A stretch of DNA of 64,000 nucleotides from Alphaproteobacteria bacterium (GTDB lineage: Bacteria > Pseudomonadota > Alphaproteobacteria > Rhodospirillales > WMHbin7). The notes under the pieces were generated by a model. It did no database searches and had not been told where the DNA came from. It saw only the letters and a program-made list of their open reading frames with translations. Shown piece by piece: positions 36,281 to 45,954 of the stretch; the stretch's first letter is position 1; every line of letters begins with the position of its first letter. Position numbers and translations under genes: made by a program. The stretch covers positions 57,598 to 121,597 of the forward strand of contig JADGAX010000009.1 in NCBI GenBank assembly GCA_015231795.1, read 5' to 3'.

Positions 36281-37851
36281 ACGGGCAGACAAGCATCAAT
36301 TTTCTAGGCCGCTTTTCCATCTCCCAAAAGCTGGGCATGACCGCCGTCGGCGGAATGGCGGTGATCGCCATTATCGTCGGCTACACGGTGATGGCCGTCG
36401 ATGCCCATCGCTCGGATGGAGAAGCGATCGATCTGGCTGGTCGCCAACGCATGCTGGCCCAAAGCGCCATGAAGGAAGTTTTGCTGACGCAAGCCGGGCG
36501 TGCGTCGTCCTACGAACAAACGCTGCGCAAGTTCGAGCAAGCGCTGGACAGTCTGGTCGAAACCAATAAGCTGGGATCGGCCGAGGCCTATCAGGCGGTC
36601 CGCCAGAAGGCGCTGCTGAACGATTTCAGATCGGCGGCTGCGACGCTGCTGGCCATGCCCATCAACGATCCGCGCGCCGCCGCCAAGCGCGACGAACTGT
36701 TGCAATTGAATCAGGCCATGACCGATGCCGCCAACGATCTGGTGCAAAAGATCGACGCCAGCGCCGAGAGTAAAATTTCCAATGTCATGCGAAACATCAT
36801 TCTCCTGGGTCTGCTGGCCAGCTTGACCGCCGTCGTGATGACGCTGATCATCGCCCGCGACATCATTCATCCGCTCAGGGCTTGCGTCGCTCGCGCCAAG
36901 GACATAGCCGATGGAAATCTGAAGGTCGAACATTTGGCGGTGCGCGCCCGCGATGAGACCGGGCAACTGGCCCAAAGTTTCAATAAGATGGTGGACTCCT
37001 TGCGCGAAATCGCGGGCAAGACGCGCTCGGTGACCGAAAACCTGAATGCGTCGGCTTCCGAGATTTTCGCCACCACGAAAGAGCAGGCGGCGGCCACGCG
37101 CCAGCAGGCGGCGGCGGTGCAGGAAATCACCGCCACGGTCGAGGAAATCAACCAATCGGGCAAGCAGGTGGCCGAGCGCGCCAAACAGGTTTCCGGTTCG
37201 GCCCAGTCGATGGCCAACGCCAGCAACCTGGGTTTGCAGGCGGTGGAATCGATCGTCAAGGCCATGGAAGGCATCCGCCATCAGGCTGGTTCGGTGGCCG
37301 ACAACATCGTCACCTTAAGCGAGCGCACGCAGGCCATCGGCGAAATCATCGCCAGCGTGACCGACATTGCCGAACAGTCGAATCTGGTGGCGCTGAATGC
37401 CGCCATCGAGGCCGCCGACGCCCGCGAAGATGGGCGGCGCTTTGCCGTGGTGGCGGGCGAGATCAAGAATTTGGCCGATCAGGCCAAGGACGCCACAAGG
37501 CGGGTTCGCAGCATCTTGGAAGAGATTCAGCGCGGCATCAACACCTCGGTGCTGCTGACCGAGGAAGCAATGAAGCGCGTTGAGTATGGGCGCGAAAAGG
37601 TGACCGTCGCCGAAGACGCCATCCGCAAGATGACGGCCAACGTCGCCGAAAGCGCCAACGCCTTTCAGCAGATCGGCGGCGCCACCAACCAGCAGCAGAT
37701 TGGCTTCGAACAGGTGGTGCAGGCCTTGCAGGAAATCCGCCAGGCCAGTCAGCAGACCGCCAGTTCGACCGGGCAGTTGGAGGCGGCGGCGGGCGGCTTT
37801 ACGGCGCTTAGCCAGCAGTTGCGGGATGTTGTCGAAAAATATCGTGTGTAG
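36277..37851 (+). CDS. Methyl-accepting chemotaxis receptor with PilJ-like sensor
   Basis: 524 residues. TM1 about 19-41, a helical periplasmic sensor with the PilJ/NarX-type IDLAGRQRMLAQSAMKE motif (about 51-67), TM2 about 171-191, HAMP, then a long methyl-accepting coiled coil. The hairpin tip is EQSNLVALNAAIEAADARE, where the usual AARAGE is altered. The sensor type suggests an unknown small ligand or surface cue. No C-terminal CheR-tethering pentapeptide. Occupies the WspA role, but placed fourth. Confidence 0.9.
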   Translation: MNGQTSINFLGRFSISQKLGMTAVGGMAVIAIIVGYTVMAVDAHRSDGEAIDLAGRQRMLAQSAMKEVLLTQAGRASSYEQTLRKFEQALDSLVETNKLGSAEAYQAVRQKALLNDFRSAAATLLAMPINDPRAAAKRDELLQLNQAMTDAANDLVQKIDASAESKISNVMRNIILLGLLASLTAVVMTLIIARDIIHPLRACVARAKDIADGNLKVEHLAVRARDETGQLAQSFNKMVDSLREIAGKTRSVTENLNASASEIFATTKEQAAATRQQAAAVQEITATVEEINQSGKQVAERAKQVSGSAQSMANASNLGLQAVESIVKAMEGIRHQAGSVADNIVTLSERTQAIGEIIASVTDIAEQSNLVALNAAIEAADAREDGRRFAVVAGEIKNLADQAKDATRRVRSILEEIQRGINTSVLLTEEAMKRVEYGREKVTVAEDAIRKMTANVAESANAFQQIGGATNQQQIGFEQVVQALQEIRQASQQTASSTGQLEAAAGGFTALSQQLRDVVEKYRV

Positions 37852-37853
37852 GA

Positions 37854-40112
37854 ATGGATCTGCACGAACGCCTTCTTAACGCTTTCCGGATCGAATGCCG
37901 GGAGCATTTGGAACATATCCGCAGCCACTTCGTGATGCGTGACGAAGGCGAACTTGCGCGCCCCGAAATGGACGAAGTGTTCCGCCACGCCCATAGCCTG
38001 AAAGGGGCGGCCAGGGCGACCGATCTGCGTCCCATCGAGGCCTTGGCGCATCGGCTTGAAACGATGCTGGCGCAGATACGTTCGGGCAGTCGAGCCTTTT
38101 CATCGGACATGCGCGTTCTGGCCGGGCGTCTGGTCGATACGGTCGAAGATTGGATGGCGGCCTTCGATGCGGGCAAGGACTTGCCCGATGCCGATGCCGC
38201 CCTGGCCCTTGCCGACAAGGCGCTGGACGGCGATGGCGCGGCTGCGCCCTTGGCTCAATCCGAAGCGAGGGCGGTGCCATCCGAACCGATCAAGGCCAGT
38301 GAACCCTATGCGGCGGGCAAGGCCATTCAAAGGCCGCCTCCGAAATCTGCCCCCGCCAAGGCCGGAGACGAGCCGATCAAGGTGCGCGCCAAATCCCTGG
38401 ATCGTCTTTTGCTGTCGGCGGGCGCCTTGGCCAGTGGGGCGGCCGATCAGTCGATGGTGGCCAAACGCTTGCGCCAGTTCGAAGATGTGCTGGGTGAATT
38501 GGATCGCGCTTGGCGCAATTTGCAGGCGGTGACGCCGGATTTGCGCCATCGCCACGAACGCCAAGTGCGCAACCGCGCCATCGAACGCCAGGCCGAAAGG
38601 ATCGACAAGCATCTGCGCTGGCTGGGGGCCGAGATTTCCCAGGTCCGCAATCAACAGCACAAAAGCGCATGGACGGTCGAACAGATGGCGGGCGAGCTTC
38701 GCCGAGACATCCGCCAGGTTCGTTTGATTCCAGCCGAAAGCGTCTTCGCGGGCTTTCGCAAGATGGTGCGCGATCTGGCGCGCGATCTGGGCATGGAAAT
38801 CGACTTCAGGACCCAGGGTTTCGACGTCGAGGCCGACCGCCAGGTGTTGGAAGCTCTGCGCGATCCGGTGATGCATTTGCTGCGCAACGCCCTGGCGCAC
38901 GGCATCGAACCGCCGGAGGAACGCGTGAAGGCGGGCAAACCGGCGACCGGGCGGCTTTCTCTGTCCTTCTTGGTCGAAGGGCTATTTCTGTTGGTGACGA
39001 TTGAAGACGATGGACGCGGGCTTAACCTGCAGCGCATCAAGGATCAGGCCGTCGACAGGGGTTTGATCGGTCCTCAAGAGGCTGAGGAAACCAGCGACGG
39101 CGACTTATCGCGCCTGATCTTCATGCCGGGCTTTTCCACGGCGAAGGAAGTGGGCGATATCGCCGGGCGCGGCATGGGCATGTCGGTCGTGCATGAAGTG
39201 GCGGCCCGTCTGAGCGGCCACGCGCAGTGGCAGCCCAAGGAAGGGCCCGGCACGCGCTTTTTGCTGACTGTGCCCCTGTCGGTATCCAGTCAGCGCCTGC
39301 TGCTGCTTGAATGCCAGAACCAAACTTACGCCCTGGCCGCCGAGGCGGTCAGCCGTCTGTGCCGCATCGCCGCCAGCGACGTCAAGCAGGTGGAAGGGCG
39401 TTCGCTGGTTCTGATCGACGAACGCCAAGTTCCCGTTCGCGGGCTGGACGATCTGCTGGGACTTGGGCAAAGCGGCATTAAGCTCAGCGAAGGCAATTTC
39501 CTGGCGGCCATCATCGACACGCCGCAAGGAACGATTGCCCTGGCCGTCGACGCGCTCAGCGAGGTTTGCGAGGCCGTGGTCAAGGATGTGGGTTTCTCTC
39601 TGCCGCATGGCAGCGTGGTGACGGGCGCCATCCTAAGGCCGGACGGCAGCGTGGTGGTGGTGCTCAACGCCTATGAGATGATCGCGCAGCTTGACGAATC
39701 GGACGCCGCCCCGGCGTTGATGACCGAAGAACGCGCGGCTGAGGAATCGGCCCCGGTCATTCTGGTGGCCGACGATTCCATCACCACTCGGACTTTGGAA
39801 AAGAGCATCCTTGAGGCGCATGGCTACAAGGTGCGCGTGGCCGTCGATGGGCTGGACGCGCTGATCCAGCTGCGGGCCAGCCCGGTCGATCTGGTGGTCA
39901 GCGACGTGGAAATGCCCAGGATCGACGGATTCGCCCTGCTGAAGGAACTGAAGAGCGACAAGAAGCTGGCGCACATTCCCGTCATCATGGTGACATCGCT
40001 TAAACGAAACGAGGATATCGAGCGCGGCCTGGAGTTGGGCGCCGCCGCCTATCTCGTCAAACAGAAGTTCGATCAGACCGAGCTTCTGGAAACCATCCGT
40101 CAGATATTGTAG
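37854..40112 (+). CDS. CheA-type hybrid histidine kinase with C-terminal REC (WspE-like)
   Basis: 752 residues: Hpt domain with phospho-His about 47 (HAHSLKGAARA), a linker with no obvious P2 domain, dimerisation helices (about 170-290), an HATPase domain with N-box LLRNALAHGIE (about 340) and GRGMGMSVVHE G-box, a CheW-like domain (about 480-610), and a fused REC domain (about 634-752; VILVADDSITTR, phospho-Asp in DLVVSDVEMPR, Lys in YLVKQKFD). Autophosphorylates in response to the receptor. The fused REC is a hallmark of alternative (non-flagellar) chemosensory systems. Confidence 0.93.
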   Translation: MDLHERLLNAFRIECREHLEHIRSHFVMRDEGELARPEMDEVFRHAHSLKGAARATDLRPIEALAHRLETMLAQIRSGSRAFSSDMRVLAGRLVDTVEDWMAAFDAGKDLPDADAALALADKALDGDGAAAPLAQSEARAVPSEPIKASEPYAAGKAIQRPPPKSAPAKAGDEPIKVRAKSLDRLLLSAGALASGAADQSMVAKRLRQFEDVLGELDRAWRNLQAVTPDLRHRHERQVRNRAIERQAERIDKHLRWLGAEISQVRNQQHKSAWTVEQMAGELRRDIRQVRLIPAESVFAGFRKMVRDLARDLGMEIDFRTQGFDVEADRQVLEALRDPVMHLLRNALAHGIEPPEERVKAGKPATGRLSLSFLVEGLFLLVTIEDDGRGLNLQRIKDQAVDRGLIGPQEAEETSDGDLSRLIFMPGFSTAKEVGDIAGRGMGMSVVHEVAARLSGHAQWQPKEGPGTRFLLTVPLSVSSQRLLLLECQNQTYALAAEAVSRLCRIAASDVKQVEGRSLVLIDERQVPVRGLDDLLGLGQSGIKLSEGNFLAAIIDTPQGTIALAVDALSEVCEAVVKDVGFSLPHGSVVTGAILRPDGSVVVVLNAYEMIAQLDESDAAPALMTEERAAEESAPVILVADDSITTRTLEKSILEAHGYKVRVAVDGLDALIQLRASPVDLVVSDVEMPRIDGFALLKELKSDKKLAHIPVIMVTSLKRNEDIERGLELGAAAYLVKQKFDQTELLETIRQIL

Positions 40113-40118
40113 GGGCGC

Positions 40119-41219
40119 ATGGGGGGGAACAAGAAAATCAAGGTTCTGGTCGTCGAGGACTCGGCTGTCGTGCGCGAGTTGCTGTGCCACATCATCAGCC
40201 AGGATTCGCGCCTGGAAGTGGCGGGCGCCGTTGCCAGCGCCGAGGAGGCCATTCAGTCGCTGGAGCGGCTGAAGCCCGACGTCATCTCACTCGATATCCG
40301 CCTGCCCGGCATGAACGGCCTGGATGCCACGCTCGAAATCATGGCGACGAATCCCACGCCGATCGTGGTTGTGTCGGCGAACGTCGAATGCGAAGAGCTG
40401 AACATCGCCATGAACGCGTTGAAAGCGGGCGCCCTGACCGTGGTCGAAAAGCCCGTCGGCCTGTCGCATGAAGATTATCAGGCGATGGCGGAGAATCTTT
40501 GTCGGCAGTTCGTCATCATGAGCGAGGTGCGCGTGCTCAAGCAGGCGCGCAGGCGCGGCCTTCACTTCGGGGCGGGTTTGGATGGGCCGTCGGACGCAAC
40601 CGCCATGCCGGCGCTAGAGGGCGCAAAGCAAACGCCGCCGCCCTTGATTCTGGGCATTGCCGCATCGACCGGCGGACCCAGCGCCGTCAGCCAGGTTCTG
40701 ACCGGACTTGGCAAGAATTTTCCGCTGCCCGTCTTGCTGGTGCAGCACATGACCGATAGTTTTCTGCCCGGCTTCGTCAGTTGGCTGGGCGAAACGGGGC
40801 CTTTGCCCGCCCGCATCGCCCAGGACGGCGAACGCCCGCAGCCCGGAACCGTTTACGCGCCGCCCGCCGATCATCATCTGGTTCTGCAAGACGGCCATCT
40901 GCGACTGTCCAAGGGGCCGCAAGTTTCAGGCCAGCGGCCCTCCGGGACCGTGCTGTTCAAGTCGATGGCGCAAGACCTGGGCAAAAGGGGGATCGGGGTC
41001 GTGCTGACCGGCATGGGCGATGATGGAGCCGACGGCTTGCTGGCCATGCGAAAGGCGGGCGCCTACACGCTGGCCGAGGATCGTTCGACCGCCGTCGTCT
41101 ACGGCATGCCAGACGCCGCGGCGCAACTGGGCGCAGTGAGCGCGCTTTTACCGCTGGACGCCATCGCCCCGCGAATTCATGATCTCATCAACAGGTCGCG
41201 CGCTGGAGGCAAGCCATGA
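40119..41219 (+). CDS. CheB-type receptor methylesterase (WspF-like)
   Basis: 366 residues. REC domain (about 1-125; VLVVEDSAVVRELL, phospho-Asp in VISLDIRLPG) joined to a CheB esterase domain with nucleophile Ser in GIAASTGGPSAV, His in the LVQHMTDSF region and Asp in LTGMGDDGADG. It removes methyl groups from the receptor when phosphorylated. Starts 6 bp after the CheA-type gene; its stop overlaps the next start (ATGA). Confidence 0.93.
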   Translation: MGGNKKIKVLVVEDSAVVRELLCHIISQDSRLEVAGAVASAEEAIQSLERLKPDVISLDIRLPGMNGLDATLEIMATNPTPIVVVSANVECEELNIAMNALKAGALTVVEKPVGLSHEDYQAMAENLCRQFVIMSEVRVLKQARRRGLHFGAGLDGPSDATAMPALEGAKQTPPPLILGIAASTGGPSAVSQVLTGLGKNFPLPVLLVQHMTDSFLPGFVSWLGETGPLPARIAQDGERPQPGTVYAPPADHHLVLQDGHLRLSKGPQVSGQRPSGTVLFKSMAQDLGKRGIGVVLTGMGDDGADGLLAMRKAGAYTLAEDRSTAVVYGMPDAAAQLGAVSALLPLDAIAPRIHDLINRSRAGGKP

Positions 41220-42874
41220 GCAAGCGCATCATGGTCGTCGAAGATTCACCAACCCAAGCCATCCGGCTGCAATATGCGCTGGAGCAGGAAGGATTCGATT
41301 CCATCTGCGTCAATTCAGCGGAGCAGGCGCTGGAAGCTCTGAACCTGATGCTGCCCGATCTGATGATCGTCGATTATCACCTGCCGGGCGCCAGCGGCGT
41401 CGAACTGTGCCGCCGCATTCGCTTGAATGTAGCGACGCAAAGCCTGCCCATCATCATGCTGACATCCGACGCTACGGCTGATTCGCAGGTCGCGGGCCTG
41501 GACAGCGGCGCCGACGATTACGTCGCCAAGTCCGACGATTTCAACATGCTGATCCTAAGGGTGCATGGCGTGTTGCGCCGTTCGGCGCAGCCGGAAATGC
41601 TGCTGCGCCCCGCCGAGCCTATGTTCCACCAGGCGCATCTGCTGGTGATCGACGACAGTCCGACCTATCTGGAATATTTAAGGGCAACGCTGGCCGACGA
41701 AGGCTATACGATCGATGCCGCCGAGGATGGACCCAAGGGCATCGAATTAGCCAAGCAAAACAGCTATGAATGCGTGCTGGTCGATCTGATCATGCCAGCC
41801 ATGGACGGCACGACGGTTTGCCAGGAGCTGGTCAAGCTGAACAGGCCGGAAGATCCGCCCATCGTCATCTTGATGATGAGCGCTTTCGAATCGCGCGACA
41901 ACGCCATCCGCGCCCTTGAATCGGGGGCCGACGACTTTGTCGGCAAATCCACCGACATGGCGATTCTGAAAGGACGGATCAGGGCGCTGTTGCGCAACCG
42001 CTTCTTGCGCAAGCAAACCCAGCGCTTGATCGAAGACGCCAGAATGCGCGAAGCCAAGCTCGAACTGATGGTGGAGGAGCGGACGCAAAGCCTGCAGCGC
42101 GAAATCGAGGAGCGCAAGCGCATCGAGGAAGATTTGCTTCAGGCCAAGGAAAACGCCGAGGCGTCGAACGTCGCCAAAAGCCGCTTTCTGTCAAATATGA
42201 GCCACGAGCTGCGAACGCCCCTGAACGCCATCATCGGTTTTGCCGACGTGATGCGCCACAAGATGTTCGGCCCCTTCGATTGCGACAAGTATCGTGAATA
42301 TCTGGACGACATCCACCATGCCGCGCACCATCTGCTCAGGATCATCAACGACATTCTTGACATCTCGCGCGTGGAATCGGGAAGGCTTGACCTGTATGAG
42401 GAAGAGTTCGAACTTGCCGACGCCATTCATAGCGTCGCCCGCTTGGTGGGCGATCAGGTGCGCAGGCAGGAACTGACGCTGGATATCTTGTTGGACGATG
42501 GCTTGCCGCATGTCCGTGCGGACAGGCGCATTCTGGAACAGGCCTTTCTCAACCTGCTGTACAATGCCGCCAAATTCACCCCGTCGGGCGGCGTTATCGC
42601 GGTGAGGGCGGTTCGCGAGGCGGATGGCGGCTTGGCGATCGCCTTCTCGGACACGGGGATCGGCATCGCCGCCGAAGACCTCGAGCGGGTGATGACCCCC
42701 TTCGGGCAAGTGGAAAACAGAATGCAGCGCCAGCATGCCGGAACCGGGTTGGGCTTGCCGCTCTCCGAAACCTTCATCAAGCTGCATGGCGGCAGGCTGG
42801 ACATTCAAAGCGAAGTGAACAAGGGAACCACGGTGACGCTGCATTTGCCGCCCGAGCGGGTCGTCGCAAGCTGA
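41216..42874 (+). CDS. REC-REC-histidine kinase, output of the chemosensory operon (PleC/DivJ-like core)
   Basis: 552 residues: two REC domains (about 1-125 and 140-265), a coiled coil, HisKA with phospho-His 330 (MSHELRTPLNAIIGF), and HATPase (NAAKFTPSGG N-box; DTGIGI; GTGLGLPL). The HisKA segment with KYREYLDDIHHAAHHLL and INDILDISRVESG closely follows the PleC/DivJ/PdhS family that acts on DivK-type regulators. This position in Wsp systems is held by the diguanylate cyclase WspR; here the output is a kinase. Confidence 0.9.
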   Translation: MSKRIMVVEDSPTQAIRLQYALEQEGFDSICVNSAEQALEALNLMLPDLMIVDYHLPGASGVELCRRIRLNVATQSLPIIMLTSDATADSQVAGLDSGADDYVAKSDDFNMLILRVHGVLRRSAQPEMLLRPAEPMFHQAHLLVIDDSPTYLEYLRATLADEGYTIDAAEDGPKGIELAKQNSYECVLVDLIMPAMDGTTVCQELVKLNRPEDPPIVILMMSAFESRDNAIRALESGADDFVGKSTDMAILKGRIRALLRNRFLRKQTQRLIEDARMREAKLELMVEERTQSLQREIEERKRIEEDLLQAKENAEASNVAKSRFLSNMSHELRTPLNAIIGFADVMRHKMFGPFDCDKYREYLDDIHHAAHHLLRIINDILDISRVESGRLDLYEEEFELADAIHSVARLVGDQVRRQELTLDILLDDGLPHVRADRRILEQAFLNLLYNAAKFTPSGGVIAVRAVREADGGLAIAFSDTGIGIAAEDLERVMTPFGQVENRMQRQHAGTGLGLPLSETFIKLHGGRLDIQSEVNKGTTVTLHLPPERVVAS

Positions 42875-42883
42875 GCGCCTGCG

Positions 42884-43492
42884 TCATGACGACGTCAGAC
42901 GCACCAAACGCGTGTCGTTTGCCAACTGCGTCAACATATGGCGCACCCGGTTCTGCCAGATGTCGGCGAACCGCTTTTGGTCCTCTTTGTTCCCTTGGCC
43001 GGACAGGCAAAGCCCCATCAATCGCCCCATGTCGGGGTCGGCGGGCAGGACGGATGTGTCAAGCGTCAGGATGACGCGCGCCCGATCGTCGCAGCGTTCC
43101 ATTGCCATGACGCCGTCGAATGATTGCGAGAAGTCCAGCAATCCGCGCCGGTCGAACCGCCCGCCTAACCCCTTAAAGCCGCTGTCTTGCGTAGCGCCGG
43201 TTAACAATGTGGCCACCGCCGCCATGACGCCCGTTACCCCGCTATTGGCAGGGCTTGGAAAGGCGACACGGATCATGCCGCGTTCGGGCGGCGAATTCGG
43301 GTAGAGGCGTTCAAGCCCACGCGCCAGCATCAGCCATGTGCCTGCAACGGTTGGGCAGGAATGGCCCGCCAATTTGACTGCGTCGGCATAGCCATAGGTG
43401 ATCAGTCCGCCTTCGCTGGCCCCCAGAAATTCGCTCAAGGGATCGTACATGGTGATTTGCGGAGCCAGATCGAAAAAGTCGGGAAAGCTCAT
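42884..43492 (-). CDS. FmdE-like domain protein
   Basis: About 202 residues from ATG 43492, which has GAGG five bases upstream; a TTG start at 43576 lacks one. The segment KLAGHSCPTVAGTWLMLARGLE resembles the Cys/His motif of FmdE-family proteins, and the C-terminus has IWQNRVRHML, also typical. Members bind zinc or a cofactor; biochemical role is unclear. Convergent with the chemosensory operon (9-bp gap) and divergent from the Uup gene. Family call is moderate. Confidence 0.5.
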   Translation of the reverse strand: MSFPDFFDLAPQITMYDPLSEFLGASEGGLITYGYADAVKLAGHSCPTVAGTWLMLARGLERLYPNSPPERGMIRVAFPSPANSGVTGVMAAVATLLTGATQDSGFKGLGGRFDRRGLLDFSQSFDGVMAMERCDDRARVILTLDTSVLPADPDMGRLMGLCLSGQGNKEDQKRFADIWQNRVRHMLTQLANDTRLVRLTSS

Positions 43493-43642
43493 CTTCGCCT
43501 CAAAATCTAGCCTGAGAAGGTAGAACGGATCGACATTAGAACGCTCCGCTCGCATTTCGGCCTTGAGCTTGCTCAATGATCGGCAAGTTTAGCGGTTGCG
43601 AGTTCTCTTGAACCAAAACGGTCGCCGGTGTAGTTGATGCGC

Positions 43643-45454
43643 ATGGCATCACCTCCGCTTCTGGCCCTGCGCGACGTCCGCCTTACCTTCGGCGGCTCCC
43701 CCCTGTTCGAGGGCGTCACCACCTGGGTGGGACGCGGCGACAAGACCTGTCTGGTTGGCCGCAACGGCTCGGGCAAGTCCACCCTGCTCAAGATACTGGC
43801 TGGCGAGATTCTGCCCGATTCCGGCGAATGTTTCGTCCAGCCCGGCACGCGCATCGCCACTTTGGCGCAAGACCCCGCCCTGGTCGGCCCCAGCGTCGCG
43901 GCCTATGTCGCCGCTGGACTGCCCGCGACCGAGCAAGACCAGCATTACCGGGTCGAAGCGGTCCTGGACGCCCTTAAGCTGGACGGGGCGCGCGATCCCG
44001 CGCTGCTGTCGGGCGGCGAGGGCCGCCGGGCGGCGCTGGCCCGCGCCCTGGTGTGCGACCCCGACGTCTTGCTGCTGGACGAACCCACCAACCATATGGA
44101 CCTGCCGACCATTCTATGGCTCGAGCAAACATTAAGCGCCTTTGCGGGCGCGCTGGTGGCGATCAGCCATGATCGCCGCTTTCTGGAAACGGTGTCGCGC
44201 CAAACCCTGTGGCTGGAGCGCGGCCAGGTGCGCCGTTCCGAACAGGGCTTCGCCGCCTTCCCCGCTTGGCAGGAAGAGACCTATGCCGCCGAAGAGGCCG
44301 AGATGGCCCGCATGAACACCAAGCTGCGCCAGGAGTTGCACTGGCTGGCGCGCGGCGTCACGGCAAGGCGCAAGCGCAATATGGGGCGGCTGCGCGCGTT
44401 GCAGGGCCTGCGCAAGGATCGCGGCGAGTTGCTGAAGGCCAAGACGGATGCGGGTCGTTCAGCCAAGCTGGGCGCCGATGCGGGCGAGCTGTCCGGTCGT
44501 TTGGTGATCGAAGCCGATGCGATCAGCAAACAGTTCGAGGGCGCTGTGATCGCCAACGGCTTTTCCACCCGCATCATGCGCGGCGACCGCATCGGCTTTG
44601 TGGGACCCAACGGCGCTGGCAAGACCACGCTGCTGCGGCTGCTGACCGGCGAGTTGGAACCCGATTCCGGCAGCGTGCGCCTAGGCACCAATCTGGAGCC
44701 AGCTTATTTCGACCAGCGGCGCGAACTTCTCGATCCCGAGCGCAGCGTCTGGGACACGTTGACCGAAGGGCGCGGCGACAGCGTCTGGGTGCGCGGCCAG
44801 CCTCGGCATGTGATCGGCTACATGAAGGACTTTCTGTTTTCGGAGGCCCAGGCCCGCACGCCGGTCAAGGCTCTGTCGGGCGGCGAGCGCAACCGTCTGC
44901 TGCTGGCCAAGCTGTTGGCCAAGCCCTCCAACCTGCTGATCTTGGACGAACCCACCAACGATCTGGACATGGACACGCTCGACATGCTCGAGGAAATGCT
45001 GGCCGAATACGAGGGCACGCTTCTGGTGGTCAGCCATGATCGCGATTTTCTCGACCGCCTGGTTACCAGCGTCATCGCCGTCGAAGGCGGCGGCGATGTC
45101 AGCGAATATGCGGGTGGCTATTCCGATTATCTGCGCCAGCGCCCCGTGGCCGATCCAGCACCGGCCAAGCGCGAGCCGGTCCGTTCGGTTGCGCCGGTTC
45201 GGCCCAAAGCGGCGCCGTCGCGTCTTAGCTACAAGCAAACCCGAGAGCTGGACGAGCTGCCCGCCCGCCTTGACGCCCTGGCTGGCGAGATTGCACGGCT
45301 GGAAGGCCTGCTGGCCGATCCTGGCCTGTTCGCCCGCGACCGTACCGGCTTCGAAGCCGCCGTCGCCCGCCTCGACCTTGCCCGCACGGAATTGGAGGCG
45401 GCGGAGGAACGCTGGCTCGAGTTGGAAACCCTGCGTGAGGAACTAGGCAAGTAG
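43643..45454 (+). CDS. uup: ABC-F ATPase, Uup type
   Basis: 603 residues with two ABC domains: Walker A GRNGSGKST and GPNGAGKTT, signatures LSGGEGRRAALA and [12 protein letters not shown], Walker [12 protein letters not shown] and [13 protein letters not shown]-terminal coiled coil (about 530-603: ELDELPARLDALAGEIARLEG) binds DNA or ribosomes in Uup. Start chosen as MASPPLLALRDV; ATG 43637 and TTG 43634 are alternatives. Soluble; acts in ribosome or DNA-repair functions. Confidence 0.9.
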   Translation: MASPPLLALRDVRLTFGGSPLFEGVTTWVGRGDKTCLVGRNGSGKSTLLKILAGEILPDSGECFVQPGTRIATLAQDPALVGPSVAAYVAAGLPATEQDQHYRVEAVLDALKLDGARDPALLSGGEGRRAALARALVCDPDVLLLDEPTNHMDLPTILWLEQTLSAFAGALVAISHDRRFLETVSRQTLWLERGQVRRSEQGFAAFPAWQEETYAAEEAEMARMNTKLRQELHWLARGVTARRKRNMGRLRALQGLRKDRGELLKAKTDAGRSAKLGADAGELSGRLVIEADAISKQFEGAVIANGFSTRIMRGDRIGFVGPNGAGKTTLLRLLTGELEPDSGSVRLGTNLEPAYFDQRRELLDPERSVWDTLTEGRGDSVWVRGQPRHVIGYMKDFLFSEAQARTPVKALSGGERNRLLLAKLLAKPSNLLILDEPTNDLDMDTLDMLEEMLAEYEGTLLVVSHDRDFLDRLVTSVIAVEGGGDVSEYAGGYSDYLRQRPVADPAPAKREPVRSVAPVRPKAAPSRLSYKQTRELDELPARLDALAGEIARLEGLLADPGLFARDRTGFEAAVARLDLARTELEAAEERWLELETLREELGK

Positions 45455-45486
45455 TCAAAATTTTTCATCAACAAAAGGAGATCGTC

Positions 45487-45954
45487 TTGAAGACTGTAAT
45501 CATGATGGCGGCGTTGGTTGCCTGCGGGTTGACGTTCGGGGCGAGCACGGTCCGCGCCGCCGAAGGCGAATGCTGGACGGCGCAGTTGCTGGTGGACAAG
45601 GCGATCAGTCATTACAAGGCCGTTGGTCAGGAAAAAGCCTTTGCCGATTTCATGGACAAGGGGAATCCCGGTTGGGTAAATAACGGGCATTATGTCGTCG
45701 TCTCGACCATGGACGGCATCTTTAAAACTCATACCGTCAATCCAAAATTTATAGACAACACCGATTTGCCGATGCTTAAGGACACGGATGGCATCCTGAT
45801 TATTCAAGAGATGGTCAAGGCCGGGAAATCCGGTCCCGACGGCGCCTGGGCCAAGTACACATGGGTCCATCCCGAGGCCAAGAAATGGGTGCCCAAGCAT
45901 ACTTGGGTGAAGCCTAGCGGGGAACTGCTGTTCATGGATAGCTGCTATCCTTGA
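45487..45954 (+). CDS. Exported single Cache-domain protein
   Basis: 155 residues starting at TTG 45487, six bases after a strong AAGGAG. The signal peptide (MMAALVACGLTFGASTVRAA) precedes a Cache-2-type sensor fold: LVDKAISHYKAVGQEKAFADF, then the GHYVVVSTMDGIFKTHTVNP strands and GAWAKYTWVHPE. Such domains normally sense small organic acids on receptors, yet no membrane or signalling domain follows, so it is a free periplasmic ligand-binding protein. Its stop overlaps the next convergent gene. Confidence 0.75.
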   Translation: MKTVIMMAALVACGLTFGASTVRAAEGECWTAQLLVDKAISHYKAVGQEKAFADFMDKGNPGWVNNGHYVVVSTMDGIFKTHTVNPKFIDNTDLPMLKDTDGILIIQEMVKAGKSGPDGAWAKYTWVHPEAKKWVPKHTWVKPSGELLFMDSCYP

